A DNA stretch of 64,000 nt, from NCBI GenBank assembly GCA_029961685.1, contig JARWKL010000008.1, positions 21,857,981 through 21,921,980 of the forward strand, read 5' to 3'. Made by a program: the position numbers and the translations under genes. The stretch comes from Aristolochia californica. Lineage: Eukaryota > Streptophyta > Magnoliopsida > Piperales > Aristolochiaceae. Positions 1-8,747 of the stretch are shown here, piece after piece (the stretch's first letter is position 1; every line of letters starts with the position of its first letter). A model generated the notes under the pieces. It did not search any database, was not told the origin of the DNA, and saw nothing but the letters and a program-made list of their open reading frames with translations.

Positions 1-1465
1 AAAAGTTTGGATCCATAGGTCATTGACATCTTTAACATGTTTCAAGCATGCATATCCATTTTTTAAACATGTGTAGAACAATCACTTTTTTTTTAAATTC
101 CGATCTATTAGGGTTGAATTTGTGGAATTTCCAAAATTTGGATAACAAAACTTTTGTGTTCATTTGAGGTGTGTGAATAAATTTTCTTTACTCACATTTG
201 TTTACTGCTTTAAATTCTTTCCATACATAAATTCTAAAATTTTCATTTTGTTGTGATGTATTTGCCTTTTATCTCTTTTTTTGTTTAGTAGATGAAGGGA
301 AAGTGAAAACTCAAGTTTTGATTTAAGAAAAAAGTATACATCTAAAATGGAAATGCGTAGTGCACAAATGTAGAGAGAGATAAGTCCAAAAAGTGTCTAT
401 AATTTTTAGGTATTGTAAACTCTTTTTATTTTTTATATACGAGGTTCTACAATCGTCAGGAAAAGAGGGAGGCGGGGGATTTTTAATTGAATGTTGACAC
501 CCAATCCATAATTCATTTGTTACAAAAATATAGCCCATTACGCATAATAAATCACTTAACAATCATCTATGATCTTTATGTCAACTTTTCGTAAATGGGC
601 AAAATAATGGCTTGTTTGACTCAGGTAAGTATCCCACTACACGTTCACATGCGAATTTAATGTTATTCTCTTTAAAAGGTTTGGATCCAGAGGTCATTTG
701 AATCTTTAACAAGTTTCAAACATGCACATCCATTTTTTAAAACATGTGAAGAAAAATCTCTTACTTATAAAATTTCGAGTTATTAGGGTTGAACGAGTGG
801 AATTTCCGAAACTTGGATAACAAAACTTTTGTGTTCATTTGTGAAGTTTGAAAATTTCTTTTATTACTTTTGTTTATTTCTTTAAATTATTTCCATACAT
901 AAACTCTAAACTTTTCATTTTGTTGTGATCTATTTGCCTTTGATCTCTTTTTTCGTTTACGAGATCAAGGGAAAGTGAAAACTGAAGCTTTGATTTAAGA
1001 AAAAAGTATACATCTAAAATGGAAATGCATAATGCATAAATGTTGAGAGAGATAATTCAAAAAAGTATCTATAATTTTTAGGGATTGTAAACTCTTTTTA
1101 GTTTTTATATATCAGGTTTTGCAATCGTCGGGAAAAGCGGGAGGCGGGGGATTTTTATTTGAGTGTTGACTCCCTATCCATAAGTCATTCCTTACAAAAA
1201 TATAGCCGGTTACAAATGATAAATCACTTTACAATCATCTATGATCGTTACGTTAGCTTTTAGTAAATAGGCAAAATAATGGCTTGTTTGACTCGGGTAA
1301 ATATTCCACCTGATGTTCACTTGAGAATTTAATGTTATCCTCTTTAAAAGGTTTGGATCCATAGGTCATTTGAATCTTGAACATGTTTCAAGCATGCATA
1401 TCCATTTTTTAAAACATGTGTAGAAAAATCTCTTTCTGATGAAATTCAGAGCTTTTAGGGTTTAG
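1..1465. repeat. Satellite array, left flank (about 2 monomers)
   Basis: AT-rich tandem repeat of about 670 bp, the same family as 15183-64000. The phase marker GTTTGGATCC recurs near 680 and 1350, and each monomer has a G-rich island (near 460 and 1130). No gene is supported here. The monomer ending at the viral junction shares variants with monomers near 16.5-17.2 kb and especially 20.5-21.9 kb, for example 'ttacaaatgataaatc', 'taaataggcaaaa' and 'gcgtagtgcac'-type changes. It therefore belongs to the same higher-order array as the right flank. Confidence 0.95.
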
Positions 1466-1467
1466 GG
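1454..1467 (+). other. Two plant telomere heptamers at the virus-satellite junction
   Basis: Two perfect copies of TTTAGGG lie exactly where satellite sequence gives way to viral sequence. Ordinary monomers have 'ctattagggttgaac' here, so one copy could arise from the monomer and the second from repair. The viral side supplies 'ggttcaac', which shares microhomology with satellite 'ggttgaac'. Confidence 0.7.
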
Positions 1468-1495
1468 TTCAACGGAAGCTTCAAGAATTAGCTCT

Positions 1496-3235
1496 ATGAA
1501 TGAGTTTTTCTATTTAATGGATATGGAAACTCCATTACCATTAGGCCTTCCTGACATTACCGGATGGCTTAAAAACCTAGTGTACTTTGCAACACCCTGC
1601 ATAGCACCTAGAAGAAAGAAGGATCCAGCACCAGCTGCTTTTAGGATCACTTCAAAAGCATCATCCTCCACCGATGATGAAGTTTACGCAGAATACAATA
1701 CTTTCTGTCACCAACCGATTTATTATGTTCAAGAGGAAAAACCTTCCTCTAGTAAACAACAAAAAGAGGAACACGACAATGAACCAGAAGCCTGGGAATC
1801 TGATGAAGTTGCAGAAGAAAATACCAAGAAAACAGACTACTCTGCTAAAGACAAAAAGGCAGATGATCTTGGTAAAAGGTATCGAATGCTTCGTGGTAGC
1901 AACCATTTTGAAGCAAAAACTTCAAGGGTAAGAGACACCCACATGGAAGATAGCTTTCAAGATAACTTCCATCCGCAAGAATGAGAAAGTTTCTCCCACT
2001 CCAAAATATCTCTGGGAGGACAAAGGTATTCGACAAAATACACAAATGTCGATCCTTCAAATGCTACTAAGGGACACCAAACCATAGATAGCATAAAACC
2101 TTTTGGATTTTACCTCAACTTGGATTTCCCCAAGGATGGAGAAAAAGTCCTTAAAGATTGGGAAAGAAGCATGAGCAATGCTGCAAATATGCATGAATCT
2201 TGGAACCAAGAATCAGCATTTAATTTCTTTACCCATGCTTTACAGGGTAATGTAGCTCATTGGTGGGACAACCTTAACGAAGACCAAAAACGAGCTAATA
2301 CCTCAATATCAATAGCCAATATCTTGAAAGGATTAGTGGCTAAGATATCAAAGGAATTTCTAGGAATACATCCAACCCTAGAAGCCTACAATGAGAGTAC
2401 TAAACAAAGAAAACGTTTAGAAACTCTTCAGAAATTAAACAAGTTAAAAATTTGTAACATTTGTTTTTATGAGAAGTATTACTGCGAGTTTGCAAGTTAC
2501 TTCTATAAACTGCAAAAAGAAGACCAGAAACCTTATCTGTCTATCTTTTATGCAAAATTGCCAGAACCATTTGCACATGTAGCTGAAAAAGACTACATTA
2601 AAAAATATTGGCAAAACAATCCAGAACTTGGTACTTTAACCATGGATATTTTCCTAAACATTGATACTTTAGGAAGAAGACATCGATTTGTACAAGACAT
2701 GTTGGCAAATCTTTGTGAAGCCCAAAAACTACAAAAGAAAAGTAGTAAGGCAAATAAACAAACACTATGTTATTCAAACCAGAACAAAAATGTAGGAGCT
2801 TATGGTTGTAAAACCACCTCTCATAAGCAACGAAAATATCCTAAGAAATTTCAACAGAAAAAATTTAGGATACAAAAAAGTTCTACAACAAGGTATACTC
2901 CTAAAAAGAGATACTTTAGAAAAAGAACAAATTCTGGCCCGACCACATCCAGTAAAGGGTCAAATGCATACTGCCCAAAGGGGAAAACCTCAAGCAAATG
3001 CAAATGTTGGATATGCCAGAAAGAAGGACATTTCGCCAAAGATTGTCCAAATGATAAACAATAACGGCGGTACAGTACTTACTTGTTACTAGCCGAAGAA
3101 AACGGATTGGAAATCATCCATTATGATGACATCCAGTCAGAGGATGAGGTCTACGAACTTCATCTAGAAACTGAGTCTTCCTCCTCAGAAAACTCAGAAA
3201 ATATGAGTGACTCTTCGGGCACAACTTTTGCCTAA
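1496..3235 (+). pseudogene. Capsid protein (gag-like), copy A, two premature stops
   Basis: Caulimovirid capsid protein of about 579 codons. The start ATG overlaps the preceding stop as ATGA. The core has the family pattern of aromatic and helical segments around residues 205-365, including a Trp-Trp pair (near residue 258) and a Leu-Pro motif (near residue 358). A strongly basic Lys/Arg region follows at about 430-500. A CCHC zinc knuckle (Cys504, Cys507, His512, Cys517) comes next, then an acidic Ser/Glu tail. The frame is closed by TGA at 1982 and TAA at 3062, where copy B has Arg and Gln codons; the TAA at 3233 is shared and is the natural end. Copy A also lacks 18 in-frame bases after 1970 that copy B keeps. 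The protein would package viral DNA. No protease or polymerase frame follows it. Confidence 0.85.
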
Positions 3236-3379
3236 TATTCGGTTATGCTTTTGCCATCCCGATATACATATGGCAGCCAGCGTGGTGATTTATATCCCAC
3301 TCTTGTCATAAATTACTTTCTGTACTCCTGCATCATGCATTATAGAGAACTTTATTAACCTGATACTCTTACCACTCGA
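3236..3379 (+). other. Short non-coding gap between capsid gene and last ORF
   Basis: About 170 bp separate the capsid stop (3235) and the next ATG (3408). This is where caulimovirids with separate ORFs carry protease, reverse transcriptase and RNase H. No coding frame of useful length is seen on either strand. Copy B has the same gap (13295-13466), so the lack of polymerase predates the divergence of the two copies. The distal part is pyrimidine-rich and leads into a splice acceptor. Confidence 0.7.
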
Positions 3380-3402
3380 GAATTTTCTTGTGTTACAGAC
3401 AG
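3380..3402 (+). promoter_or_regulatory. Predicted 3' splice site before the last ORF
   Basis: The stretch 'attttcttgtgttacag' is a textbook plant acceptor: a U-rich tract ending in ACAG at 3398, with a second ACAG at 3402. The last-ORF ATG follows at 3408. Copy B keeps it (acceptor near 13457). Rice tungro bacilliform virus makes its last ORF from a spliced RNA, and the same arrangement is inferred here, with a donor in the leader at 5932. Confidence 0.55.
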
Positions 3403-3407
3403 GTAAA

Positions 3408-4881
3408 ATGGATCCCCTCAGCAGCACCCTGACGGACCTAGCAGCAGCAATTGCCACACTTATGGTATTGCTCTCAACCCTACAGTCACTATTCGACAGT
3501 CTTTTAGTTCTTTCAGAACGAGGAGACATACATGAGAATTGTGCCCGTTACGGGTTAAGTGGAGAAGTCTTACAACTCAAGGTTAAAGAATTAACCAAAG
3601 AGTTAAAAGAACTCACTCAACGACATGAAATGCCAAGGTCCTCCGGGACTTCTACCGGATCTCCATCGCGAGAAAAGTAAGCCACAACGTCAGCTAATCA
3701 ATAGACGGATGACTTTAGTGTTTTGATAAACACAGGTCAACCCAGGATTTCTACCGGTCATGCCAGGCATGAGAAGGAAATCACAACCCAATCTTCTCTG
3801 AAGATAGGGGAATCAGGGATTTCTACCTGCCAGTCTAGAGTTGGAAAGGAAACCTTAACTATTTCTTTGAAATCGGAATCAGGGACTTCTACCTGTCAGT
3901 CTAGAGCTGAAAAGGAAGTCTTAACGGATCCATCCCAGATGGAAACGGACTTGTCTAGTAATGAGAAATCATTCAAGACAAAATTGGTTACCCCGTTTGA
4001 GTTTACAAGGTTGGAAAGCCTAAATAAACCAGATAAAACTAGTTTTAATGAATTTGAGTTTTTAAAGAAATTTAAACCTTTAAAACTTTCGGACATTATG
4101 TCTGAGGAACCTTGCTACGCCCTCAAAAGGTGGACAGCGTTCGTTCAAAGATCGAATCCGATCATACTGTTCAATTCCAGAGATGGAATGAACAAATTGA
4201 GCAAGGGATGAATACTCCATTCTTCACAACTGAGCCCAGCAACAGTTGGAATCAAGTGAAGCTGAGTCATGAAATAGACTCAAAATATGCATCCATGCTT
4301 TATGCATATGGATTCATGAAACAGATGGTACTTCACTCCACCGACTTATCAGTATTGGACAAAATGCCAAAGGAAATTATGGAGGCTTGCAAAAGTTTCA
4401 TCTCCATAACCAAGAGTAAAGGAATTCGACTTCATTTCGTTTCCTGTATTGCTGAAATTGTTACTGACACTAAAATTTTTCCGAGCATTTCCATCGTGAC
4501 TATTGAAGGCATCAAAGAAGGTGACGCAAATATGGAATATGATCCCCGACATGTTCCAAAAGCCAAGCCATGCCCAGAAGCAGTCTAGCCAACCAGGCGT
4601 ATCCACGGGCTCAAGAACCTGATACAGCTGATACAGCAGCTGATTCAGAAAAAGAGAAGCTTCGTCTACAAGACCTCCGTCCCACTGACGATCGTCTCTA
4701 AAAGCTATAAAGAGACTCCGACTTCTGTCCAGACCAGTCTCGAAGCCATGCTGAAGAAACTCCTTGGAGGAAATATCCCCTTCAGCAAAGCAACAAAGGA
4801 AAGCTTCTGCCAGATGCCCAGAAGACTTTTTTGAAGGAGCACACCTGTAAATTGTGCACAGAAAAGCAGCTGTCCGAATGA
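3408..4881 (+). pseudogene. Last ORF (about 490 codons), possible transactivator-like protein, copy A
   Basis: This ORF sits between the capsid gene and the promoter, the place of the transactivator/viroplasmin in caulimoviruses and of the spliced ORF4 in rice tungro bacilliform virus. The N-terminal 90 codons hold a hydrophobic helix and a Lys/Glu/Leu coiled-coil segment. A four-fold Ser-Thr peptide repeat follows (3645-3921), then a more globular region (about 4230-4590) that loosely resembles the C-terminal part of transactivators as I remember the family. I did not recognise the classic viroplasmin motif. The frame has TAA at 3678 (shared with copy B), TAG at 3702, a 1-bp loss near 4112, TAG at 4586 and a 1-bp loss near 4815. 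The natural end is TGA at 4879. That it is a real viral ORF is fairly certain; its function is not. Confidence 0.6.
3645..3921 (+). repeat. Degenerate in-frame peptide repeat in the last ORF (4 units)
   Basis: Units begin at 3645, 3744, 3816 and 3882, each with DNA close to 'gggayttctaccygycag'. They encode a motif Ser-Gly-(Thr/Ile)-Ser-Thr followed by Ser-Arg and Lys-Glu a few residues on. Spacing is 99, 72 and 66 bp, all multiples of three, so the repeat grew as coding sequence. Copy B has the same repeat. It is probably a flexible linker between the N-terminal coiled coil and the C-terminal region. Confidence 0.7.
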
Positions 4882-4883
4882 GC

Positions 4884-4931
4884 AGTCAGCAGCCACGTCA
4901 ACCGACTAGTCAGCAGCCAAGTTAGCAGACT
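4884..4931 (+). repeat. 24-bp tandem repeat, 2 units, upstream of promoter
   Basis: Two 24-bp units (4884-4907 and 4908-4931) each start 'agtcagcagcca' and end in 'gact'. They lie immediately after the last-ORF stop. Copy B has the equivalent near 14949-14996. They are probably part of the upstream promoter. Confidence 0.6.
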
Positions 4932-4949
4932 AGGCCCACGATAAAAACA

Positions 4950-5033
4950 AAGTCAGCAAAGGCGGCTCAAAAGTCCGCAAAGGCGGCTACAAAAGTCATC
5001 AATGACGGCTACATCAAGTCAACAAAGATAGCT
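4950..5033 (+). promoter_or_regulatory. Four 18-bp repeats in the viral promoter
   Basis: An 18-bp core starting 'aagtc' and ending 'ggct' or 'agct' occurs at 4950-4967, 4971-4988, 4993-5010 and 5016-5033, spaced 21-23 bp (about two helical turns). The third unit contains TGACGG. Helically phased repeats of this kind upstream of a TATA box suggest a transcription-factor array. Copy B retains them at 15015-15098. Confidence 0.6.
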
Positions 5034-5047
5034 AAAAAAGATTCCTG

Positions 5048-5068
5048 CACGTCATCATCATGATGTCA
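5048..5068 (+). promoter_or_regulatory. as-1-like element
   Basis: An ACGTCA core (5049-5054) and TGATGTCA (5061-5068) lie close together, resembling the paired TGACG-type sites bound by TGA bZIP factors in caulimovirid promoters. They lie about 155 bp upstream of the TATA box, farther than in the 35S promoter of cauliflower mosaic virus. Confidence 0.4.
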
Positions 5069-5223
5069 TAAGCAGAAAAGACATTTCTACCCCTGCTTTC
5101 GGCGTCGAAAGGTAATAATGCAAGGGTACAAAAGACATGCCACAAAGAAAAAAGTTACCCTTTGTCTTTAAACACACACCTTTCAATCAAGGGTAAAGGT
5201 GGAAGAGCTGAAAAATCTTCAGC

Positions 5224-5231
5224 TATAAATA
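5224..5231 (+). promoter_or_regulatory. TATA box of pregenomic RNA promoter
   Basis: TATAAATA lies in a GC-richer context, about 1.1 kb upstream of the primer-binding site. Transcription would start near 5255 and give a leader of about 1.2 kb before ORF1. Only copy A keeps this TATA box; copy B ends about 105 bp upstream of the equivalent point. Confidence 0.65.
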
Positions 5232-5542
5232 CGGTGCTCCTCCAGAGGTTGAGGCAATCGAACTTGGAGCAACTCAAAAAATTGACGAGCATTCGCATCC
5301 GAAGAAGAAGGCGATTTCCGACGATCTTTCTCCGGCAAGTTCCTCAAGCACGGTATGTGCTTAACAACCGTAATGGCTTAGTAGAAAAGAGGGAACCGAC
5401 CGGTGCCACGGTCGGTAACTTCGGGAGCTATGTAGCTAAGTAGTTTTTTCTTTTCCCTTTTTTAAGGGTATATATTTAGTTATGTTTTTTCTGTTTAGAA
5501 CAATGTTTTTTATATTTCTGCATGTTTGTAATATTGTGATTC

Positions 5543-5725
5543 ATACAGTAGTTTTTATTACTGTTCATATTCCGCATATATAAATATGATCTCCACAGTA
5601 GTTGTTATATTCTGCATCTATATATATGATCTCCACAGTGTTTGTTTTTACTGTTCCAAAGTTACTATTCAAAAGTACTGTTCATTTTTACTATTCATGA
5701 TAACTATTCATGTTTACTGTTCACT
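5543..5725 (+). repeat. Short direct repeats in the leader
   Basis: A roughly 31-bp unit containing 'atatgatctccacagt' occurs twice (about 5570-5600 and 5610-5640). Around it are many copies of 'tactgttca' or 'tactattca' between about 5568 and 5720. The function is unknown. The region is AT-rich and has further TATA-like strings. Confidence 0.6.
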
Positions 5726-5787
5726 CGTCAAAAAGAAATAGTATCAAAATAGTGCCAAATAGGACAGAAGCTAGAGACTTGGAATTA

Positions 5788-5859
5788 TTCGGCTACGCTC
5801 CGAGGTAGAAAACGAAACGGAGCTGTGCTCTACCCTGCTGAAGCAGCCATGGAGCCGAA
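5788..5859 (+). other. Nested hairpin in the leader
   Basis: TTCGGCT (5788-5794) pairs with AGCCGAA (5853-5859). Inside it, GCTCCG (5797-5802) pairs with CGGAGC (5818-5823). The outer stem brings the leader ends of this domain together. Caulimovirid leaders are known for strong structure used in ribosome shunting and packaging; that role here is inferred. Confidence 0.5.
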
Positions 5860-5925
5860 ACAGTTAATAGGAACGGCTAAGGGCCCTCTGGAGACCGTGA
5901 GGACCGCATCGACGGAATTGCCCAC

Positions 5926-5937
5926 TTGGTGGTAAGT
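5926..5937 (+). promoter_or_regulatory. Predicted 5' splice site in the leader
   Basis: The intron start GTAAGT at 5932-5937 follows 'ttggtg', close to the plant donor consensus. The inverted fragment carries a GTAAGC variant at the equivalent place. Joined around the circle to the acceptor at 3398, it would place the leader directly ahead of the last-ORF ATG. Confidence 0.45.
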
Positions 5938-6250
5938 CGGCAGGAATAGGGTCAAACCCCGAAGAAGTTCTAAGTAGCAGCAGAAGTCATGTTGGACCTA
6001 TTAGATAGCTATGACATAGACACAAACGAGTACATGACAGTGACATGTAGTAGGAAGCAGGAAAGTGGCCTAATGGTAAACTGATAGGACGGACCAAGTG
6101 TGACTTTAGGAATAGTATTGTGTGAGTCATTATTTTTCCGCTGCCCGTAGATATCATCCTCTGCCTGTAGCTCGAGACTGGCTGGTAGAAGTCCCTAGGA
6201 TTTTAGTTCCGCTGCCCTCTTTCCTAGGTTGTCTTCCGCTGTGTGTACAA

Positions 6251-6366
6251 GTCTATTAGAGACTTTGTGTCGATATCATAGCAATAGTGCTTTGGTATCA
6301 GTATTCCGTTGTCAGAGTCTGCTAGAGACTCGTGTCGTCTTAAAATGGTATCAGAGCTGAGTATTT
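6251..6366 (+). repeat. Imperfect direct duplication around the primer-binding site
   Basis: The segment starting 'gtctattagagac' (6251) is repeated as 'gtctgctagagac' (about 6318). Each repeat leads to 'tggtatcag', at 6293 and 6346. Only the second continues as TGGTATCAGAGC, the full primer-site core; the first is a shortened decoy. Both are also present in the inverted fragment. Confidence 0.6.
6346..6357 (+). promoter_or_regulatory. Primer-binding site for initiator tRNA-Met
   Basis: TGGTATCAGAGC is the canonical complement of the 3' end of plant initiator tRNA-Met used by caulimovirids (and by many plant LTR retrotransposons). Its position about 150 bp before ORF1 and about 1.1 kb after the TATA box fits a caulimovirid leader. 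The presence of a primer site on a genome without a polymerase gene implies it could be reverse transcribed in trans. Confidence 0.85.
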
Positions 6367-6495
6367 GACTTGGTTTTGTATGTGTCAAAGAAGTCAAAGC
6401 TTAACTTTGATTCTGTTTAGGTATACATACTCCCAAAAAGTTACGACCCATACCGGTCAGATCCCAAGTAATATTTGTAAGGAACAAATGTACTA

Positions 6496-7179
6496 ATGTA
6501 CAAAAGACCCCAACTGGTAGGTCAGAAGGAACTCAACGGTCCTTCTTACGACACCGTGTTGAAAACTGGACACACAAATGTTTGTCCAATAATAGGCTAT
6601 CCACATGGATGGCATGACAAGAATAATCCAATATTAAATAATATAATGGATTTAGTAGGTGATATGCATCACAACTTCTTTATGAAAAGATGCTGGGAAA
6701 AATACACCCCAGAAAGCGTTGCTTTCCTATGCGTAGGAATAGAAAGTGACGTTAATGAACAAGTATAGAAACTCAAAAGAAGAATTAATGCCCATCTTGA
6801 GGTACTCAAAACAGGAAACACTGAAGAAACAGTACTTTTCCTTACAGATCTACAAAGCTATGTGGATCAAGAAATAAATCCTTTTAGGATCTTAGAACCG
6901 ATCCGAGAAGCGAAAATAAAAATGGTTAACAACAAACCATAAAAAAAGGAGTTACAAGAAGTAATTTTCAAAATATCTTCTGTAAAAACTCATCATGGAA
7001 CAGATAGAGATCGACTTATATGAGACATCTGTGCCTTAACACAAAATGAGGAATTGAGAGGACTCGTTATACAACACATCACTCCTTTCATCACTTTGTA
7101 TCAATTGGAACAATTGCTTGAACTCCTGTTCCAAAAATTAGAAGAGACCTCAACTCATCTAAAATTCCTAAATGTCTAA
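6496..7179 (+). pseudogene. ORF1, unknown function, copy A, three internal stops
   Basis: This is the first ORF after the leader, about 227 codons from ATG 6496 to TAA 7177. It overlaps the movement protein start by 8 bases (ATGTCTAA). Stops interrupt it at 6766 (TAG), about 6940 (TAA) and about 7021 (TGA). The N-terminal third has His/Trp/Asn-rich sequence; the C-terminal half is predicted helical, with Leu/Glu patterns. I do not recognise it. Caulimovirids often have a poorly conserved first ORF here. Copy B retains only its last few codons. Confidence 0.6.
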
Positions 7180-8128
7180 ACAAATAGGAATAGAATGTAC
7201 TTCTCTCCAAAACAGTGTTCATATACATCATGAAACACAGGGAGAATACGATGAACATCCTAATCTCATGCAGGATGGACAAAAGTGGACAATAAGTATC
7301 CCTTGGATAACTGAAGTCTACAACAAAGATTGGATTGAATTCCAAAAGAAATCCTTTGTCTTCCAGAAGGAACTATCTGTAGAAATACAAGATACTGACT
7401 CAGGTATTTTCTGCTACAGATTATTAAACGAATCTGACTTAGCTAAGCTAAAAAAATTCAAATATGTCCATTATGGACTAGTTCGTATAGGATTAGACCC
7501 CTTAATACGAATCAATCAGAATTTACCCTTCATAGCAGCTATAGTAGATAACTCTGTGAAGAATAATTTTGAAAAAGCCTTACTCGGAGGAGTTAGAGCA
7601 AACTTAGGATTAGGACCAGTATCCTTTACAACATGGCCCAATCTACAAATAGATTTAGAAGACAAGCACATTCAAGATACCTTGTCCCTAAAAATCTATA
7701 CAGATAACTGGTCGAAAAATGGAATTCAACCAGGACGATGAGTTATGCGCATACTTGTATGCATAGTAGCCCGAGGAATCAACACTGGAAAGGTTCCAGT
7801 TAAAGATTCAAACAAATTCACAGAATTAGCCAAAAACATTGGTTATTCTGAAAACTTGACCATAGAAGAACTCGACCCTAGAGAGTTAACATGGCCAACA
7901 GAATGGGTAGTCCAACCTTTGGCACCCAGACACCTTCCACTCTCTCGAAAAACCATACAGGAGATAGAAGGAAAACTAGTGATCACAAACACTAGTCCCA
8001 GCTTTTCCATCGAACAGGACAAAACCTCTACCGCAACAAGTAGAACCTTAAACAGTTCCCGTTTCGAAGGAATAGGAAATCCAAGGCCCAATGCTTATGT
8101 TCCTCTTCACATAGATGATGGCACATAA
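7172..8128 (+). pseudogene. Movement protein (30K superfamily), copy A, one stop
   Basis: Cell-to-cell movement protein of about 318 codons. The central region has the caulimovirid 30K-type pattern: a Gly-Leu-Asp stretch, an Asp-Asn dipeptide, an Asn-Leu-Gly-Leu-Gly-Pro turn, a Trp-Pro, and a later Leu-Ser-Leu strand followed by a Gly-x-x-Pro-Gly turn. The frame is closed by TGA at 7739, where copy B has CGA; from 7742 the same frame stays open to 8128. The C-terminal tail is Ser/Thr/Pro-rich. The start ATG lies in the end of ORF1, and the end overlaps the next ORF by 14 bases. The protein would form tubules in plasmodesmata. Confidence 0.75.
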
Positions 8129-8534
8129 CCCATACAAAGCCTTAGGTCCACCTATAGGAAATAGTGACATCGTCACCAATTCCAATCAAACCTTAGAGTC
8201 TTATGGTAAGAACCTTAATAGGTTAGAAAAAACTGTTGAAAACCTCCAACAGAAAATAGATTTCCTCTATGATGAACATAAACATGGAGAAATAATAAAG
8301 TGTCAAAACATCCTAGAAAATATTCTAGAAAAGATTGACCATGGAAATAGTCCTGTTTTCTTCCAAGAGTTAACAGAACTTAAACAAAGTTTAGATAATC
8401 TAAACAAAGATAAAATGCAAGAACTTTTGACAGAAGTCTTAGCATTAAAAGAACAGCTAGGTTCAAAAGAACGTCTAGGTTCTCCAGGTCCATCAAGGTA
8501 TAAAACACCTTTTACACCTTGGACACCAGAATGA
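8115..8534 (+). CDS. Coiled-coil protein, virion-associated-like, copy A, intact
   Basis: This is a 139-residue open frame starting inside the movement protein end. Residues about 25-115 are rich in Leu/Lys/Glu/Asn with heptad-like spacing, so a long coiled coil is likely. The C-terminus is Pro/Ser/Thr-rich with aromatic residues. Position (after movement protein, before capsid) and shape resemble the virion-associated proteins of caulimoviruses, whose N-terminal coiled coil tetramerises and whose Pro-rich tail binds the capsid. The match is by architecture only. It is one of the few frames left intact in copy A, but expression is doubtful in this setting. Confidence 0.65.
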   Translation: MMAHNPYKALGPPIGNSDIVTNSNQTLESYGKNLNRLEKTVENLQQKIDFLYDEHKHGEIIKCQNILENILEKIDHGNSPVFFQELTELKQSLDNLNKDKMQELLTEVLALKEQLGSKERLGSPGPSRYKTPFTPWTPE

Positions 8535-8746
8535 TCTATAAAAAGAAACTTTTATATCGTTTAAAATTAAAATGAGAAGGCCTTGACCTCATTTTACTCC
8601 AAAGAAATACTCTTCAGCCAGAAGATAATACAATCCCAGCAATGGTATGGTATTACTATTTTTGGGAAAGATATTCTGATCACATCTACAACCTTCGTTG
8701 TAAGATCAAGAAAATCAAACGAAAGCTAAACCTTTTAGCTTTGTAA
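8531..8746 (+). pseudogene. Small ORF a (71 codons), copy A, early stop
   Basis: It starts at the ATGA overlap with the coiled-coil ORF. TGA at 8573 (codon 15) replaces a CGA seen in copy B; the rest of the frame is open to TAA at 8744. The product would be a small basic protein with a C-terminal Lys/Arg-rich helix. Aligned without gaps, it is related to the next ORF of exactly the same length (26 of 71 positions identical, counted by hand using copy B). Function unknown. Confidence 0.65.
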
Positions 8747-8747
8747 A

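Larger units (their letters stand above)
5255..6495 (+). other. Long pregenomic RNA leader (non-coding)
   Basis: About 1.2 kb lies between the presumed RNA start and the ORF1 ATG. It holds short upstream frames, local hairpins, repeated TACTGTTCA-type motifs, a strong splice donor and the primer-binding site. I found no clear AATAAA signal just downstream of the start. The frame open through 5443 crosses the TATA box and lacks an ATG, so I do not regard it as a gene. Confidence 0.6.

Noticed and set aside
1661..2060. Minus-strand frames over the capsid gene
   Set aside because: Shadows of the plus-strand capsid frame, with no start context or protein features of their own.
1496..4881. Reverse transcriptase hidden by frameshifts between the capsid gene and last ORF
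   Set aside because: Only about 170 bp separate the ORFs in both copies, and reading all frames showed no catalytic Asp-Asp motif context or protease motif.
5162..5443. 93-codon frame with an Arg-rich stretch
   Set aside because: No ATG start, runs through the TATA box and presumed RNA start, and has no counterpart in copy B, which ends earlier.
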